Position numbers and translations under genes: made by a program. Under the pieces are notes generated by a model. It ran no database searches. It saw only the letters and a program-made list of their open reading frames with translations, and was not told where the DNA came from. DNA of 64,000 nucleotides, from contig NZ_CP137852.1 in assembly GCF_033547095.1 (NCBI RefSeq), positions 2,721,501 to 2,785,500 of the forward strand, given 5' to 3'. This document shows positions 26,961 to 35,235 of the stretch, one piece after another. The stretch comes from Sediminicoccus rosea (GTDB taxonomy: Bacteria > Pseudomonadota > Alphaproteobacteria > Acetobacterales > Acetobacteraceae). How positions within the stretch are numbered: position 1 is the first letter of the stretch; each line of letters begins with the position of its first letter.

Positions 26961-27938
26961 ATGCACCCCACCCCTCGCCGGAACCTCCTCGCCGCTGCCG
27001 GCACGCTGCTGGCGGCGCCGGCTCTCGCGCAGAGCCCCTGGCCGGACCGTCCGATCCGCCTGATCGTGCCGTTCGGCGCAGGCGGTGCGGTGGATACGCT
27101 GAGCCGCACGGTGGCCGCGCGCTTCGGTGAGCACACCGGCGGGCAGACACTGGTGGTCGAGAATCGGCCGGGTGCGGGCGGCACCATCGCCGGCGCCTTC
27201 GTGGCGCAGCAGCGGCCGGATGGCCTCACGCTCATGATGTCCGATGTCGGCGCCAATGCGATCGGCCGGCTGCTCTACCCGAACCTGCCCTATGACCCGA
27301 TGACGGCCTTCACGCCCATCGTGCACCTTGTGAACCTTCCGGGCGTGCTGATGGCCCACCCCTCCGTGCCGGTGACGACGGCGGCCGAGGTGATCACCGC
27401 GGCGCGCGCCCGCCCTGATGGCTTCACCTTCTCCTCCGCCGGCAACGGGAATGGCAGCCATCTTTTCATGGAGCTCTTCCTGAAGCGGGCCGGCCTCAAG
27501 ATGGTGCATGTGCCCTATCGCAGCGGCGCCGAGATGGTGACGGCGCTGATCCGCGGCGATGCGCAGTTCGGCTTCCCGACCGTCTCCTCCGGGCTGAACA
27601 TGATCCGCGAGGGCCGGGCGAAGGCGATCGCCATCAGCACGCCCGGCGGGACGCCCGCGCTACCCGGCATTCCGGCGCTGGCCGACACGCTGCCCGGTTT
27701 CAACACCGCCGTCTGGCACGGGATCGTGGCGCCGGCAGGGATGGAGCCGGGCCTCGTCGCCCGCATCAACGAGGTCTTCACCAAGATCATCACGATGAAC
27801 GAGGTGAAGGAGCAGGTGTTCCGCGCCCAGGCCGGCACCGTGGTGCCCGGCACGCCGGAGCAGTTCGCCACCTTCATCCGCCGCGAATACGACACCTGGC
27901 TGCCCATCATCCGCGAGGGGAACATCCGGGCGGAGTAG
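26961..27938 (+). CDS. Bug/TctC-family periplasmic substrate-binding protein
   Basis: A 325-residue orphan receptor. The ATG at 26961 opens a signal peptide (MHPTPRRNLLAAAGTLLAAPALA), followed by SPWPDRPIRLIVPFGAGGAVDTLSRTVA, the Bug signature. It is divergent from the DUF1028 gene and 33 bases ahead of a Nudix gene. No tctA/tctB genes accompany it, so it may share the transporter at 23215-25182. Confidence 0.9.
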   Translation: MHPTPRRNLLAAAGTLLAAPALAQSPWPDRPIRLIVPFGAGGAVDTLSRTVAARFGEHTGGQTLVVENRPGAGGTIAGAFVAQQRPDGLTLMMSDVGANAIGRLLYPNLPYDPMTAFTPIVHLVNLPGVLMAHPSVPVTTAAEVITAARARPDGFTFSSAGNGNGSHLFMELFLKRAGLKMVHVPYRSGAEMVTALIRGDAQFGFPTVSSGLNMIREGRAKAIAISTPGGTPALPGIPALADTLPGFNTAVWHGIVAPAGMEPGLVARINEVFTKIITMNEVKEQVFRAQAGTVVPGTPEQFATFIRREYDTWLPIIREGNIRAE

Positions 27939-27971
27939 CCGGCCGGCGCGGGCTGCGCTTCACTGCCGGGC

Positions 27972-28712
27972 ATGAGCACACCTGTCCTGCCCCGCCCGGC
28001 CGCCACCATCCTCCTGCTGCGCGACGGCAGGGAGGGTCTCGAAGTCCTCATGGTCGCCCGCGCGCGGGAGGTGGATTTCGCCTCTGGCGCGCTGGTCTTT
28101 CCCGGCGGGCGTGTCGAGACCACGGATGCGGCCCTGGCGCCGCCCGACGATCCGCTGGGCGCCTTCCGGGTTGCGGCCATCCGTGAGGCCTGGGAGGAAT
28201 CGGGCATTCTGCTGGCGCATCCGCCCGGTCCCGAACTGCCGCCCGAGGGCGAATTCCTGGCCCATCTGCACGCACGCGGCGTCCGGCCGAGCCATGCGGC
28301 GCTGACGCCCTTCGCGCATTGGATCACGCCGGCGCACAGCCCCAAGCGCTTCGATACGCATTTCTTCCTGGCCCATGCGCCCGAGGACCAAGAGGCGATC
28401 CATGACGGGCGGGAGGCGGTGGAAGCCGTCTGGATCCGGCCCGAGATCGCCATCGCGGAAGCCGATGGCGGGCGGCGGACCCTGGTCTTCGCCACGCGCC
28501 TGAACCTGCAGCGCCTCGCGCGGCATCGCGCGGCCGAGGAGGCGATCGCGGCGGCCCGCACCACACCCATCGTTACCGTGATGCCTGAGCCGCTGCCTGA
28601 TGGCGCGGGCGGCACGCTGCTGCGCATCCCGGAAGCCGCGGGCTATGGCGGCAGCCTCTTCGCGGCCAAGGGCCCGCCCGCCTCGGGCGGGCAATGGCCC
28701 GGCCAGAGATAG
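27972..28712 (+). CDS. Nudix hydrolase (NUDT19-like)
   Basis: A 246-residue Nudix-fold protein. The catalytic helix is REAWEESGILL with the conserved RE and EE; the first glutamate of the classic box is replaced by a glycine, as in many NUDT19/acyl-CoA-type members (GAFRVAAIREAWEESG). The family hydrolyses CoA derivatives or nucleoside diphosphates linked to another moiety. It is followed after 11 bases by a pirin gene on the same strand. The substrate is not resolved. Confidence 0.83.
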   Translation: MSTPVLPRPAATILLLRDGREGLEVLMVARAREVDFASGALVFPGGRVETTDAALAPPDDPLGAFRVAAIREAWEESGILLAHPPGPELPPEGEFLAHLHARGVRPSHAALTPFAHWITPAHSPKRFDTHFFLAHAPEDQEAIHDGREAVEAVWIRPEIAIAEADGGRRTLVFATRLNLQRLARHRAAEEAIAAARTTPIVTVMPEPLPDGAGGTLLRIPEAAGYGGSLFAAKGPPASGGQWPGQR

Positions 28713-28723
28713 GGGTTCCAGGG

Positions 28724-29599
28724 ATGATCGAGAGCGTGATCCTGCCGCGCGCGCATGACGTGGGCGGCTTCGAGGTGCGGCGTGCCCTGCCGGCGCGCGA
28801 GCGCCAGATGATCGGCCCCTTCATCTTCTTCGACCAGATGGGCCCGGGCGAGTTCCTCACCGGCCAGGGCCTGGATGTGCGGCCCCACCCGCATATCGGG
28901 CTTTCCACCGTCACCTATCTCTTCGAGGGCGAGATTCTGCACCGGGACAGCCTGGGCTCCGAACAGCCGATCCGGCCCGGGGCGCTGAACTGGATGACGG
29001 CCGGGCAGGGGATCGCCCATTCGGAACGCACCGCCCCGGCGCTGCGGGCGCACGGCAACCGCCTCTTCGGCATCCAGTCCTGGGCGGCGCTGCCGGCCGC
29101 GCTGGAGGAGACGGCGCCCAGCTTCGCGCACCATCCGGCCGAGGCGCTGCCGATGATCGCCGATGGGGGCGCGCGGCTGCGCCTGGTGGCGGGCGAGGGC
29201 TGGGGGCTGCGCGCCCCGGTCGAGACGCATTGGCCGCTCTTCTACGCCGATCTCGAGTTGGCGCCGGGTGCGGCCTGCCCCCTGCCGGACGGCCATGAAG
29301 AGCGCGGCGCCTATGTCGTGCAGGGCACCGTCACGGTGGCGGGCCAAGTCTTCGAGGCCGGGCGGATGCTGGTGTTCCGTGCAGGGGACCGGCTTTCGAT
29401 CCGGGCCGAAGGGCAGGGGGCGCGCCTGTTGCTGCTGGGGGGCGCCGTGATGGACGGGCCGCGGCACATCTTCTGGAACTTCGTCTCTTCCCGGCGGGAG
29501 CTGATTGAGCAGGCGAAAGCGGACTGGGCAGCGGACCGCTTTGCGCGGGTCCCGGGCGATGATGAGGAATTCATACCCTTGCCTTGGCGCAAGGACTGA
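28724..29599 (+). CDS. Pirin family protein
   Basis: A 291-residue bicupin. The N-terminal cupin has the metal-binding pattern HPHIGLSTVTYLFEGE with HRDSLG, and the C-terminal cupin includes HEERGAYVVQGTVTVAG. Pirins bind Fe(II), and some bacterial members (YhhW) have quercetinase activity. The ATG at 28724 is chosen because it starts the conserved N-terminal strand. It is convergent with mazG, 10 bases away. Confidence 0.9.
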   Translation: MIESVILPRAHDVGGFEVRRALPARERQMIGPFIFFDQMGPGEFLTGQGLDVRPHPHIGLSTVTYLFEGEILHRDSLGSEQPIRPGALNWMTAGQGIAHSERTAPALRAHGNRLFGIQSWAALPAALEETAPSFAHHPAEALPMIADGGARLRLVAGEGWGLRAPVETHWPLFYADLELAPGAACPLPDGHEERGAYVVQGTVTVAGQVFEAGRMLVFRAGDRLSIRAEGQGARLLLLGGAVMDGPRHIFWNFVSSRRELIEQAKADWAADRFARVPGDDEEFIPLPWRKD

Positions 29600-29609
29600 T
29601 GTCCCAGGA

Positions 29610-30416
29610 TTATAGGCCTCGCCGCTTGGCCTGAATCCATTCCTGCTCCATCTCTTCCAGCGTCGCATCCGCCGGGCTGCGGCCTTGGGCGGCCAGCGCG
29701 GTCTCGACAGCGCCGAAGCGGCGCTCGAACTTCGCATTGGCCTGGTGGATACAGCCCTCGGGGTCGAGGTCGAGCTTGCGGGCCAGGTTGGCGAGAACGA
29801 AGAGCAGGTCGCCCACTTCATCGGCCAGGCGGGCGGGCTCGGCGGCCGGGAGCTCGGCCCGCAGCTCGGCCACTTCCTCGTCCAGCTTGTCCAGCACGGC
29901 GCCGGCATCGGGCCAGTCGAAGCCGATCCGGGCGGCGCGGCGGGTCAGTTTGGCCGCCCGGGTCAGGCCGGGCAGGGCCGTGGCCACCCCGGCCAGCACG
30001 CCGGTTTCCGCCCTCGATGCGCGCTCGGCGGATTTCTGGACCTCCCAGGCCTCGGTCTGGGCCTCGGCGGTTGCGATCTCGGCGCTGCCGAAGACGTGCG
30101 GATGGCGGCGGATCATCTTGGCAGTGACGCCGGCCGCCACATCCTCGAAGCGGAACCAGCCGCGCTCCTCGGCCATGCGGGCGTGATAGACGACCTGTAG
30201 CAGCAGGTCTCCCAACTCGTCCTGGAGCGCCGCGGGGTCCGGCCCGCGCTGGATCACATCGGCCACTTCATGCGCTTCCTCGACCGTGTAGGGCGCGATG
30301 GAAGCGAAATCCTGCACGATATCCCAGGGGCAGCCGGTCGCCGGATCGCGCAGCCGCGCCATCACATCGAGCAGGGCCCGCATGCCCGAGGGGGAGGAGT
30401 CGGCGGGGTCGGTCAT
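29610..30416 (-). CDS. mazG: Nucleoside triphosphate pyrophosphohydrolase
   Basis: A 268-residue MazG. The catalytic helices show the EExxE...ExxD pattern in ELGDLLLQVVYHARMAEE and EVGDLLFVLANLARKL, giving the usual two MazG domains. It removes pyrophosphate from non-canonical nucleoside triphosphates in the cytoplasm. The N-terminus starts with a serine/proline-rich segment; the ATG at 30416 is preferred over an in-frame upstream ATG that adds a short non-conserved stretch. Confidence 0.93.
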   Translation of the reverse strand: MTDPADSSPSGMRALLDVMARLRDPATGCPWDIVQDFASIAPYTVEEAHEVADVIQRGPDPAALQDELGDLLLQVVYHARMAEERGWFRFEDVAAGVTAKMIRRHPHVFGSAEIATAEAQTEAWEVQKSAERASRAETGVLAGVATALPGLTRAAKLTRRAARIGFDWPDAGAVLDKLDEEVAELRAELPAAEPARLADEVGDLLFVLANLARKLDLDPEGCIHQANAKFERRFGAVETALAAQGRSPADATLEEMEQEWIQAKRRGL

Positions 30417-30429
30417 CGGGCAGCTCCGG

Positions 30430-30501
30430 TTATGCACAGGTGGAATTGTCGCATAATCTTTATTATGGAAATAAAAGGCCTGGGGAAAAGCCTGTGGATG
30501 G
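30430..30501. other. AT-rich intergenic patch with DnaA-box-like sequences and a dyad
   Basis: The gap upstream of mazG is unusually AT-rich for this genome. TTATGCACA (30430-30438) matches the DnaA-box consensus TTATNCACA, and TGTGGATGG (30493-30501) is a 7/9 inverse match. Between them is a 6-bp dyad CATAAT/ATTATG (30452-30467). It probably contains the mazG promoter; an origin function is only a possibility. Confidence 0.35.
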
Positions 30502-30503
30502 GC

Positions 30504-31307
30504 TCATCCGGGCACCTCGAGGGTCAGGCCATCGAAGCCGAGCTCGACCCCTTCCGGGAGTCGGGCCGAAATCCGGGCGTAATCCATCCGGTCGCCGAGA
30601 TGCGTCAGCACTGTGCGCCGTGGCCGGATCTCGCGCTGCCAGGCGAGCACCTGGTCTAGGCCCGCATGCACCGGGTTCTGGTCACCGGGCTGCATGCAGC
30701 TGACGACCCAGGTGTCGAGGCCGTGAAGCCGTGCGAGGCTGTCGGGCGGCATGCGGATCACGTCCGTCGTGTAGGCGAAGCGGCCGATCCTCAGCCCGAG
30801 GCTGCGCATGGACCCGTGGTCCATGTCCAGCAGTTCGCCATGGAAGCCGCCCAGGGTGACCGATCGGCCAGGTGCGACCACCTGCCCGTCCAGCACCGGG
30901 CGGTAGAAGAAGCCGGTGGGCGCCAGGAAGGCATAGCCGAAGCGCGCCCTCAGCTCCTCGAGCGTCGCGGCGCTGGCATAGAGCGGCAGCACCGCGCCCA
31001 TGGAGCGGTTCACCGCCCGCAGTTCATCGAGGCCCGCGACATGGTCGGCATGGGCGTGGGTGATGAGCAGCCCGTCCAGCCGCGTGACCCGCGCGCCCAT
31101 GAGCTGCACCCGGACATCGGGCCCCGCATCCACCAGCAAGGCGCGTCCATCGGCGGATTGCACCAGGGCCGAGGTCCGCATGCGGCGGTTGCGCGGCTCG
31201 CCGGGATCGCATTCGCCCCACAGGCCCGTCCCGTCCGGGCCGCCCACCGCCGGCACGCCCTGGGAGGGGCCGGTGCCGAGCAGCGTGACCCTGAGCGCGG
31301 CCGTCAT
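30504..31307 (-). CDS. MBL-fold metallohydrolase, PhnP-like
   Basis: A 267-residue beta-lactamase-fold hydrolase. The metal site is THAHADHVAGLDEL, and the N-terminal LLGTGPSQGVPAVGG and C-terminal THLGDR complete the pattern of the PhnP/cyclic-phosphodiesterase group. The ATG at 31307 overlaps the tatD stop by 4 bases. It is the last gene of the conserved alphaproteobacterial metG-tatD-MBL unit. The substrate is probably a phosphodiester, by analogy. Confidence 0.88.
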   Translation of the reverse strand: MTAALRVTLLGTGPSQGVPAVGGPDGTGLWGECDPGEPRNRRMRTSALVQSADGRALLVDAGPDVRVQLMGARVTRLDGLLITHAHADHVAGLDELRAVNRSMGAVLPLYASAATLEELRARFGYAFLAPTGFFYRPVLDGQVVAPGRSVTLGGFHGELLDMDHGSMRSLGLRIGRFAYTTDVIRMPPDSLARLHGLDTWVVSCMQPGDQNPVHAGLDQVLAWQREIRPRRTVLTHLGDRMDYARISARLPEGVELGFDGLTLEVPG

Positions 31308-32074
31308 GCGGCCTTGGGATAGAGGCGCAGGAAATTCTCGGTGGTGATGCGCCCGATCTCCTCGAGGCTGACACCGCGGCATTCCGCCAGCACCCTGGCG
31401 GTATGGGCCGTGTAGCCGGGCTCGCACCGCTTCCCGCGGAGCGGCACGGGCGCGAGGTAGGGCGAATCCGTCTCCAGCAGCAGCCGGTCGAGCGGCAACC
31501 GCGCCGCGACCTCGCGCAACTCGGTGGATTTCGGGAAGGTCAGGATGCCTGAGAAGGAGATATAGCCACCCATCTCTACAGCCTGATCAGCAAGTTGTGG
31601 GGTGGAGCTGAAGCAATGCAGCAAGAAGGGGAAGGCGCCCCCTGCCCGCTCTTCGGCCAGGATCCGCGCGATGTCCGCATCTGCCTCGCGCGCATGGATG
31701 GCCAGCGGCAGGCCGGATTCCCGGGCGGCGCGACAATGGCGGCGGAAGCCCTCCTGCTGCACGTCGCGCGGCGACTTGTCGTAGAAGTAGTCGAGGCCGC
31801 TCTCGCCCAGTCCGATGATGCGCGGATGGTCCGCCAGCGCGATGAGGTCGGCGACGCTTGGCATCACGCCCTCGGCCGCGCGATGCGGATGGACGCCGAC
31901 CGTGCCCCAGACCTGCGGGAAACGCTCCACCAGGGCGCGAACCGCGGCGGCCTGCGGGACGGAGGTGCCGATGGTGACCATGCGCGTGACGCCGGCGGCG
32001 GTGGCGCGCGCCAGAATCTCCTCGATCTCGGCTTCGGAGAAATAGTCCAGGTGGCAGTGAGAATCTACGATCAT
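31304..32074 (-). CDS. tatD: TatD family metal-dependent deoxyribonuclease
   Basis: A 256-residue TIM-barrel metal-dependent hydrolase. The N-terminal motif VDSHCHLDYF, the central GEIGLD-like GESGLDYF, LPLAIHAREADADI and the C-terminal LLETDSPYLAP fit the TatD/YcfH group. It acts on DNA 3' ends. The start at 32074 begins the metal-binding strand; the frame extends far upstream, but that part is antisense overlap. It is 7 bases after the metG stop and overlaps the MBL gene by 4 bases. Confidence 0.92.
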   Translation of the reverse strand: MIVDSHCHLDYFSEAEIEEILARATAAGVTRMVTIGTSVPQAAAVRALVERFPQVWGTVGVHPHRAAEGVMPSVADLIALADHPRIIGLGESGLDYFYDKSPRDVQQEGFRRHCRAARESGLPLAIHAREADADIARILAEERAGGAFPFLLHCFSSTPQLADQAVEMGGYISFSGILTFPKSTELREVAARLPLDRLLLETDSPYLAPVPLRGKRCEPGYTAHTARVLAECRGVSLEEIGRITTENFLRLYPKAA

Positions 32075-32081
32075 CAATATT

Positions 32082-33608
32082 TTATCCGGCGTTCTCAACC
32101 TTGCGAAACAAGGGCGAGGGCGGCGGCAGCGCATGGCCCTCGGGCAGCGGTGTCGCCAGGGCGGCGAGGCTGCGCGCATCCTGCGGCACACCAAGCTGGT
32201 CGAGCAGCGCGGCCATGCTGCCAGGCATGAAGGGTTGAAGCACGGTGGCATAGGCGCGCAGCGCGGTGTGCAGGTGCCGCAGCACCTCCGTCATCCGCAC
32301 CGGGTCGGTCTTCTTCAGCGCCCAAGGCGCTTGCACGGTGATATAGCCATTGGCGCCGCGCACCTGGGCGAAGATCTCTTCCAGCGCCAGATGATATTGC
32401 TGGCTCTCCAGCAGCTTGCCGACTGTCTCGGCGATGCTCCCGAGCGGCGTCAGCAGCACGCCATCGGCATCGGCTGGCGGTGCCAGCGCAGGCAGCCTCC
32501 CCTCGCAATTGCGCTGAATGAGCGAGAGGGTGCGGTTGGCGAGGTTGCCCAGCACATCCGCCAGCTCGCCATTCAGCCGGTTCACCAGCGCGCCGCGGGC
32601 GAAATCGCCATCCTGGCCGAAGGGCACTTCGCGCAGCAGGAAGTACCGCACGGGGTCGAGGCCGAACTCCTCCACCAGCGCCAGGGGATCAATGACATTG
32701 CCGAGGGACTTGCTGATCTTCTGCCCCTCATTGGTCCACCAGCCATGCGCGAAGACGCGCCTCGGCGGCGGCAGGTCGGCCGCCATCAGGAAGGCCGGCC
32801 AGTAGATGGCGTGGAAGCGCAGGATGTCCTTGCCGACGAAATGCACATCAGCCGGCCAGAACTTCCAAAGTTCCGATTTTTCATCAGGATAGCCCAAGGC
32901 CGTGATGTAGTTTGTGAGGGCATCGAGCCAGACATACATCACATGAGCGTCATCCCCCGGCACCGGCACGCCCCAGCGGAACGAAGTGCGAGAGATGGAG
33001 AGATCCGACAGTCCCGACTTGATGAAGCTGATCACCTCGTTCCGTCGGCTGGCCGGGGCGATGAAATCAGGGTTGGTTTCGTAGTATTTCAGTAGCTTGT
33101 CGGCCCAAGCTGAAAGTCGGAAGAAATAAGAGGGCTCCCGCACCCATTCCACCGGCGCGCCCGAGGGGGCGTATTTCACGCCATCTCGCTCGGTGAGCTC
33201 GTCCGGGCCGTAGAAGGCCTCGTCGCGCACCGCGTACCAGCCCTCATAGGCGCCGAGATAGATCTGGCCGCGCTCGACGAGGCGCTTCCACAGCGCCTGG
33301 CAGGCTTCGTAATGGCGCTTCTCCGTGGTGCGGATGAAGCCGTCATTGGAAAAGCCCATCGTGACCGTGAGGTCGCGGAAGGCCTGGCTGACACGGTCGG
33401 TGAAGGCCTGCGGGTCCTCGCCCGCATCCTGCGCGGCCTTCTCCACCTTCTGGCCATGCTCGTCCGTGCCGGTCAGGAAATAGACCTCCCGCCCCGCCAG
33501 CCGGTGCCAGCGGGCCAGCACATCGGTCGCCAGGCTCGTATAGGCGTGGCCGATATGCGGCTTGTCATTGACGTAATAGATCGGGGTGGTCAGGTAGATC
33601 GGGCTCAT
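32082..33608 (-). CDS. metG: Methionyl-tRNA synthetase
   Basis: A 508-residue class I synthetase. HIGH is at residues 18-21 and KISKS lies near residue 300. The insert between them lacks the cysteine zinc knuckle, which marks the MetG2 type common in alphaproteobacteria. It charges tRNA-Met with methionine. It is 20 bases downstream of holB and 7 upstream of tatD on the minus strand. The ATG at 33608 starts the conserved IYLTTPIYYVN strand. Confidence 0.97.
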   Translation of the reverse strand: MSPIYLTTPIYYVNDKPHIGHAYTSLATDVLARWHRLAGREVYFLTGTDEHGQKVEKAAQDAGEDPQAFTDRVSQAFRDLTVTMGFSNDGFIRTTEKRHYEACQALWKRLVERGQIYLGAYEGWYAVRDEAFYGPDELTERDGVKYAPSGAPVEWVREPSYFFRLSAWADKLLKYYETNPDFIAPASRRNEVISFIKSGLSDLSISRTSFRWGVPVPGDDAHVMYVWLDALTNYITALGYPDEKSELWKFWPADVHFVGKDILRFHAIYWPAFLMAADLPPPRRVFAHGWWTNEGQKISKSLGNVIDPLALVEEFGLDPVRYFLLREVPFGQDGDFARGALVNRLNGELADVLGNLANRTLSLIQRNCEGRLPALAPPADADGVLLTPLGSIAETVGKLLESQQYHLALEEIFAQVRGANGYITVQAPWALKKTDPVRMTEVLRHLHTALRAYATVLQPFMPGSMAALLDQLGVPQDARSLAALATPLPEGHALPPPSPLFRKVENAG

Positions 33609-33628
33609 GCCTGACCTATGAAGCGCCT

Positions 33629-34618
33629 CTAGCGTCCCCGCAAGCTGTCCATGGCCACCAGGACGGCCTGGCGGCGGTCCAGCGAGAGGCGTTCCGTCTC
33701 CTGCACCAGCTTCGCCACCGCCTCCGCCGCCTCCACCCATTCGGCGAGCGGGCGCTGGCCGAGCCAGGGCGCGGCCGGCTCGCCGCGCGCCGCGGCGCGC
33801 ACCGCCTGGGAGAGGCCCCGCAGCAGCAGGTTGAAGAAGGCCGGAAAGGCCAGCGCCGCCTCCCGCCCCGCGATCCGGTCGGCGAGCGCATGGGCGGCCA
33901 GGCCGCGCGGCAGGTCCTGCAGGGTGGCATCGGCCAGGCGCGCCAGCTCAACCCCCTCCCCCTGCGCCAGTTCCAGCGCCCGCCCGGGCGAGCCCTCGGC
34001 GAGGCGGATCAGCTCCATCCGGTCCAGGCGCGGCAGGTCGGGCAGCCACTCGCCGAGCAGGCGCTCCATCGCCGCATCCTCAAGCGCGAAGAGGTCGAGG
34101 CGCCGGCAACGGCTGCGGATGGTGGGCAGCAGCCGCCCGGGCGAGGCCGTGATCAGCAGCAGGACGGTGCGCGGCGGCGGCTCCTCCAGCGTCTTCAGGA
34201 TGGTGTTGGCGGAGGCCGCCTCCATCGCCTCCACCTCATCCATGATGACGACGCGCCAGCCGCCCTCGGCCGCGGTGAGGTTCAGGAAGGCGCGGGCCTC
34301 GCGCGCCTCGTCCACCTTGATGATGCGGCGCTTGCCAGGCTCGGCCTGGGGTTCCAGCACCATGAGGTCGGGATGGCTGCCGGCGGCGACGCGGCGGAAG
34401 ACCGGGTCCGTCTCCGCAACATGCAACGGCTCCGCGCCAGGCGGCTGGCCGGCGAGCAGCCAGCGCGCGAAGCGATAGGCCAGCGTCGCCTTGCCGATCC
34501 CGGGCGGCCCGCAGAACAGCCAGGCATGGTGCAGCCGGCCTGAACGCGCAGCCGCGCCGAGGCTGGCCGCCGCCTGCTCATGGCCTGCAAGGATGGGATT
34601 CCCGCGCGGCAGGATCAC
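33629..34618 (-). CDS. holB: DNA polymerase III delta' subunit
   Basis: A 329-residue clamp-loader subunit. The P-loop-like GPPGIGKATL is at about 37-46, VIMDEVEAMEAASANTILKTLEEPP contains the DExx region, and the SRC motif (RSRCRRLDL) is present. The subunit helps load the sliding clamp on DNA. Its ATG overlaps the tmk stop by 4 bases. The cluster tmk-holB-metG-tatD is typical of alphaproteobacteria. Confidence 0.94.
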   Translation of the reverse strand: MILPRGNPILAGHEQAAASLGAAARSGRLHHAWLFCGPPGIGKATLAYRFARWLLAGQPPGAEPLHVAETDPVFRRVAAGSHPDLMVLEPQAEPGKRRIIKVDEAREARAFLNLTAAEGGWRVVIMDEVEAMEAASANTILKTLEEPPPRTVLLLITASPGRLLPTIRSRCRRLDLFALEDAAMERLLGEWLPDLPRLDRMELIRLAEGSPGRALELAQGEGVELARLADATLQDLPRGLAAHALADRIAGREAALAFPAFFNLLLRGLSQAVRAAARGEPAAPWLGQRPLAEWVEAAEAVAKLVQETERLSLDRRQAVLVAMDSLRGR

Positions 34619-35235
34619 GGCAAGCCAAGCCTGGCGCGCGTGGTGGCGATCACGGCCTCGGTGACGGCGGCGAGGGGGGCCGAGGCGTCGATCACGGCAA
34701 AACGTCCTGGCTCGGCGGCCGCCTGTGCCAGGAAGGATTGCCTGATCCGCTCATGGAATTCGAGGCCGAGGCGGTCATAGCGGTTCGCATCCCCTCGCTC
34801 CATCGCGCGCGACACGCCAAGCGCCACCGGCACGTCCAGATAGAGGGTGAGGTCCGGCGCCACATCACCCAGGGTGACGGCCCGCAACCCCTCCCAGGCC
34901 GCGCGCGGCGCCCCCTGCCCGGCCACCTGATAGGCCAGCGTGCTGTCGAAGAAGCGGTCACAGACGACAAAGCTGCCGGCGGCGAGACTGGGCTGGATGC
35001 TGCGGGCCCAGTGCTCGCGTCGCGCGGCGAAATGCAGCGCCATTTCCGCCACGGGGTCCCAGCCCGAACGGCCGAGCAGCAGTCCGCGGATGGCTTCGGC
35101 CCCCGCGGATCCCCCCGGCTCCCTGGTGCGAAGGACGGAATACCCAGAAGCGGCAAGCCAGGCGGCAAGATTTTTTCCCTGGGTTGTCTTTCCTGAGCCC
35201 TCACCGCCCTCGAGCGTGATGAACTTGGGATTCAA
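34615..35235 (-). CDS. tmk: Thymidylate kinase
   Basis: A 206-residue dTMP kinase. The P-loop is EGGEGSGKTTQ (about 9-18), followed by the DR(F/Y) motif VVCDRFFDST, and then the LID region ERGDANRYDRLGLEFHERIR. It makes dTDP from dTMP. The start is TTG at 35235, which overlaps the dacA stop (TTGA); no ATG lies at a reasonable position. The overlap suggests strong coupling to dacA. Confidence 0.92.
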   Translation of the reverse strand: MNPKFITLEGGEGSGKTTQGKNLAAWLAASGYSVLRTREPGGSAGAEAIRGLLLGRSGWDPVAEMALHFAARREHWARSIQPSLAAGSFVVCDRFFDSTLAYQVAGQGAPRAAWEGLRAVTLGDVAPDLTLYLDVPVALGVSRAMERGDANRYDRLGLEFHERIRQSFLAQAAAEPGRFAVIDASAPLAAVTEAVIATTRARLGLP

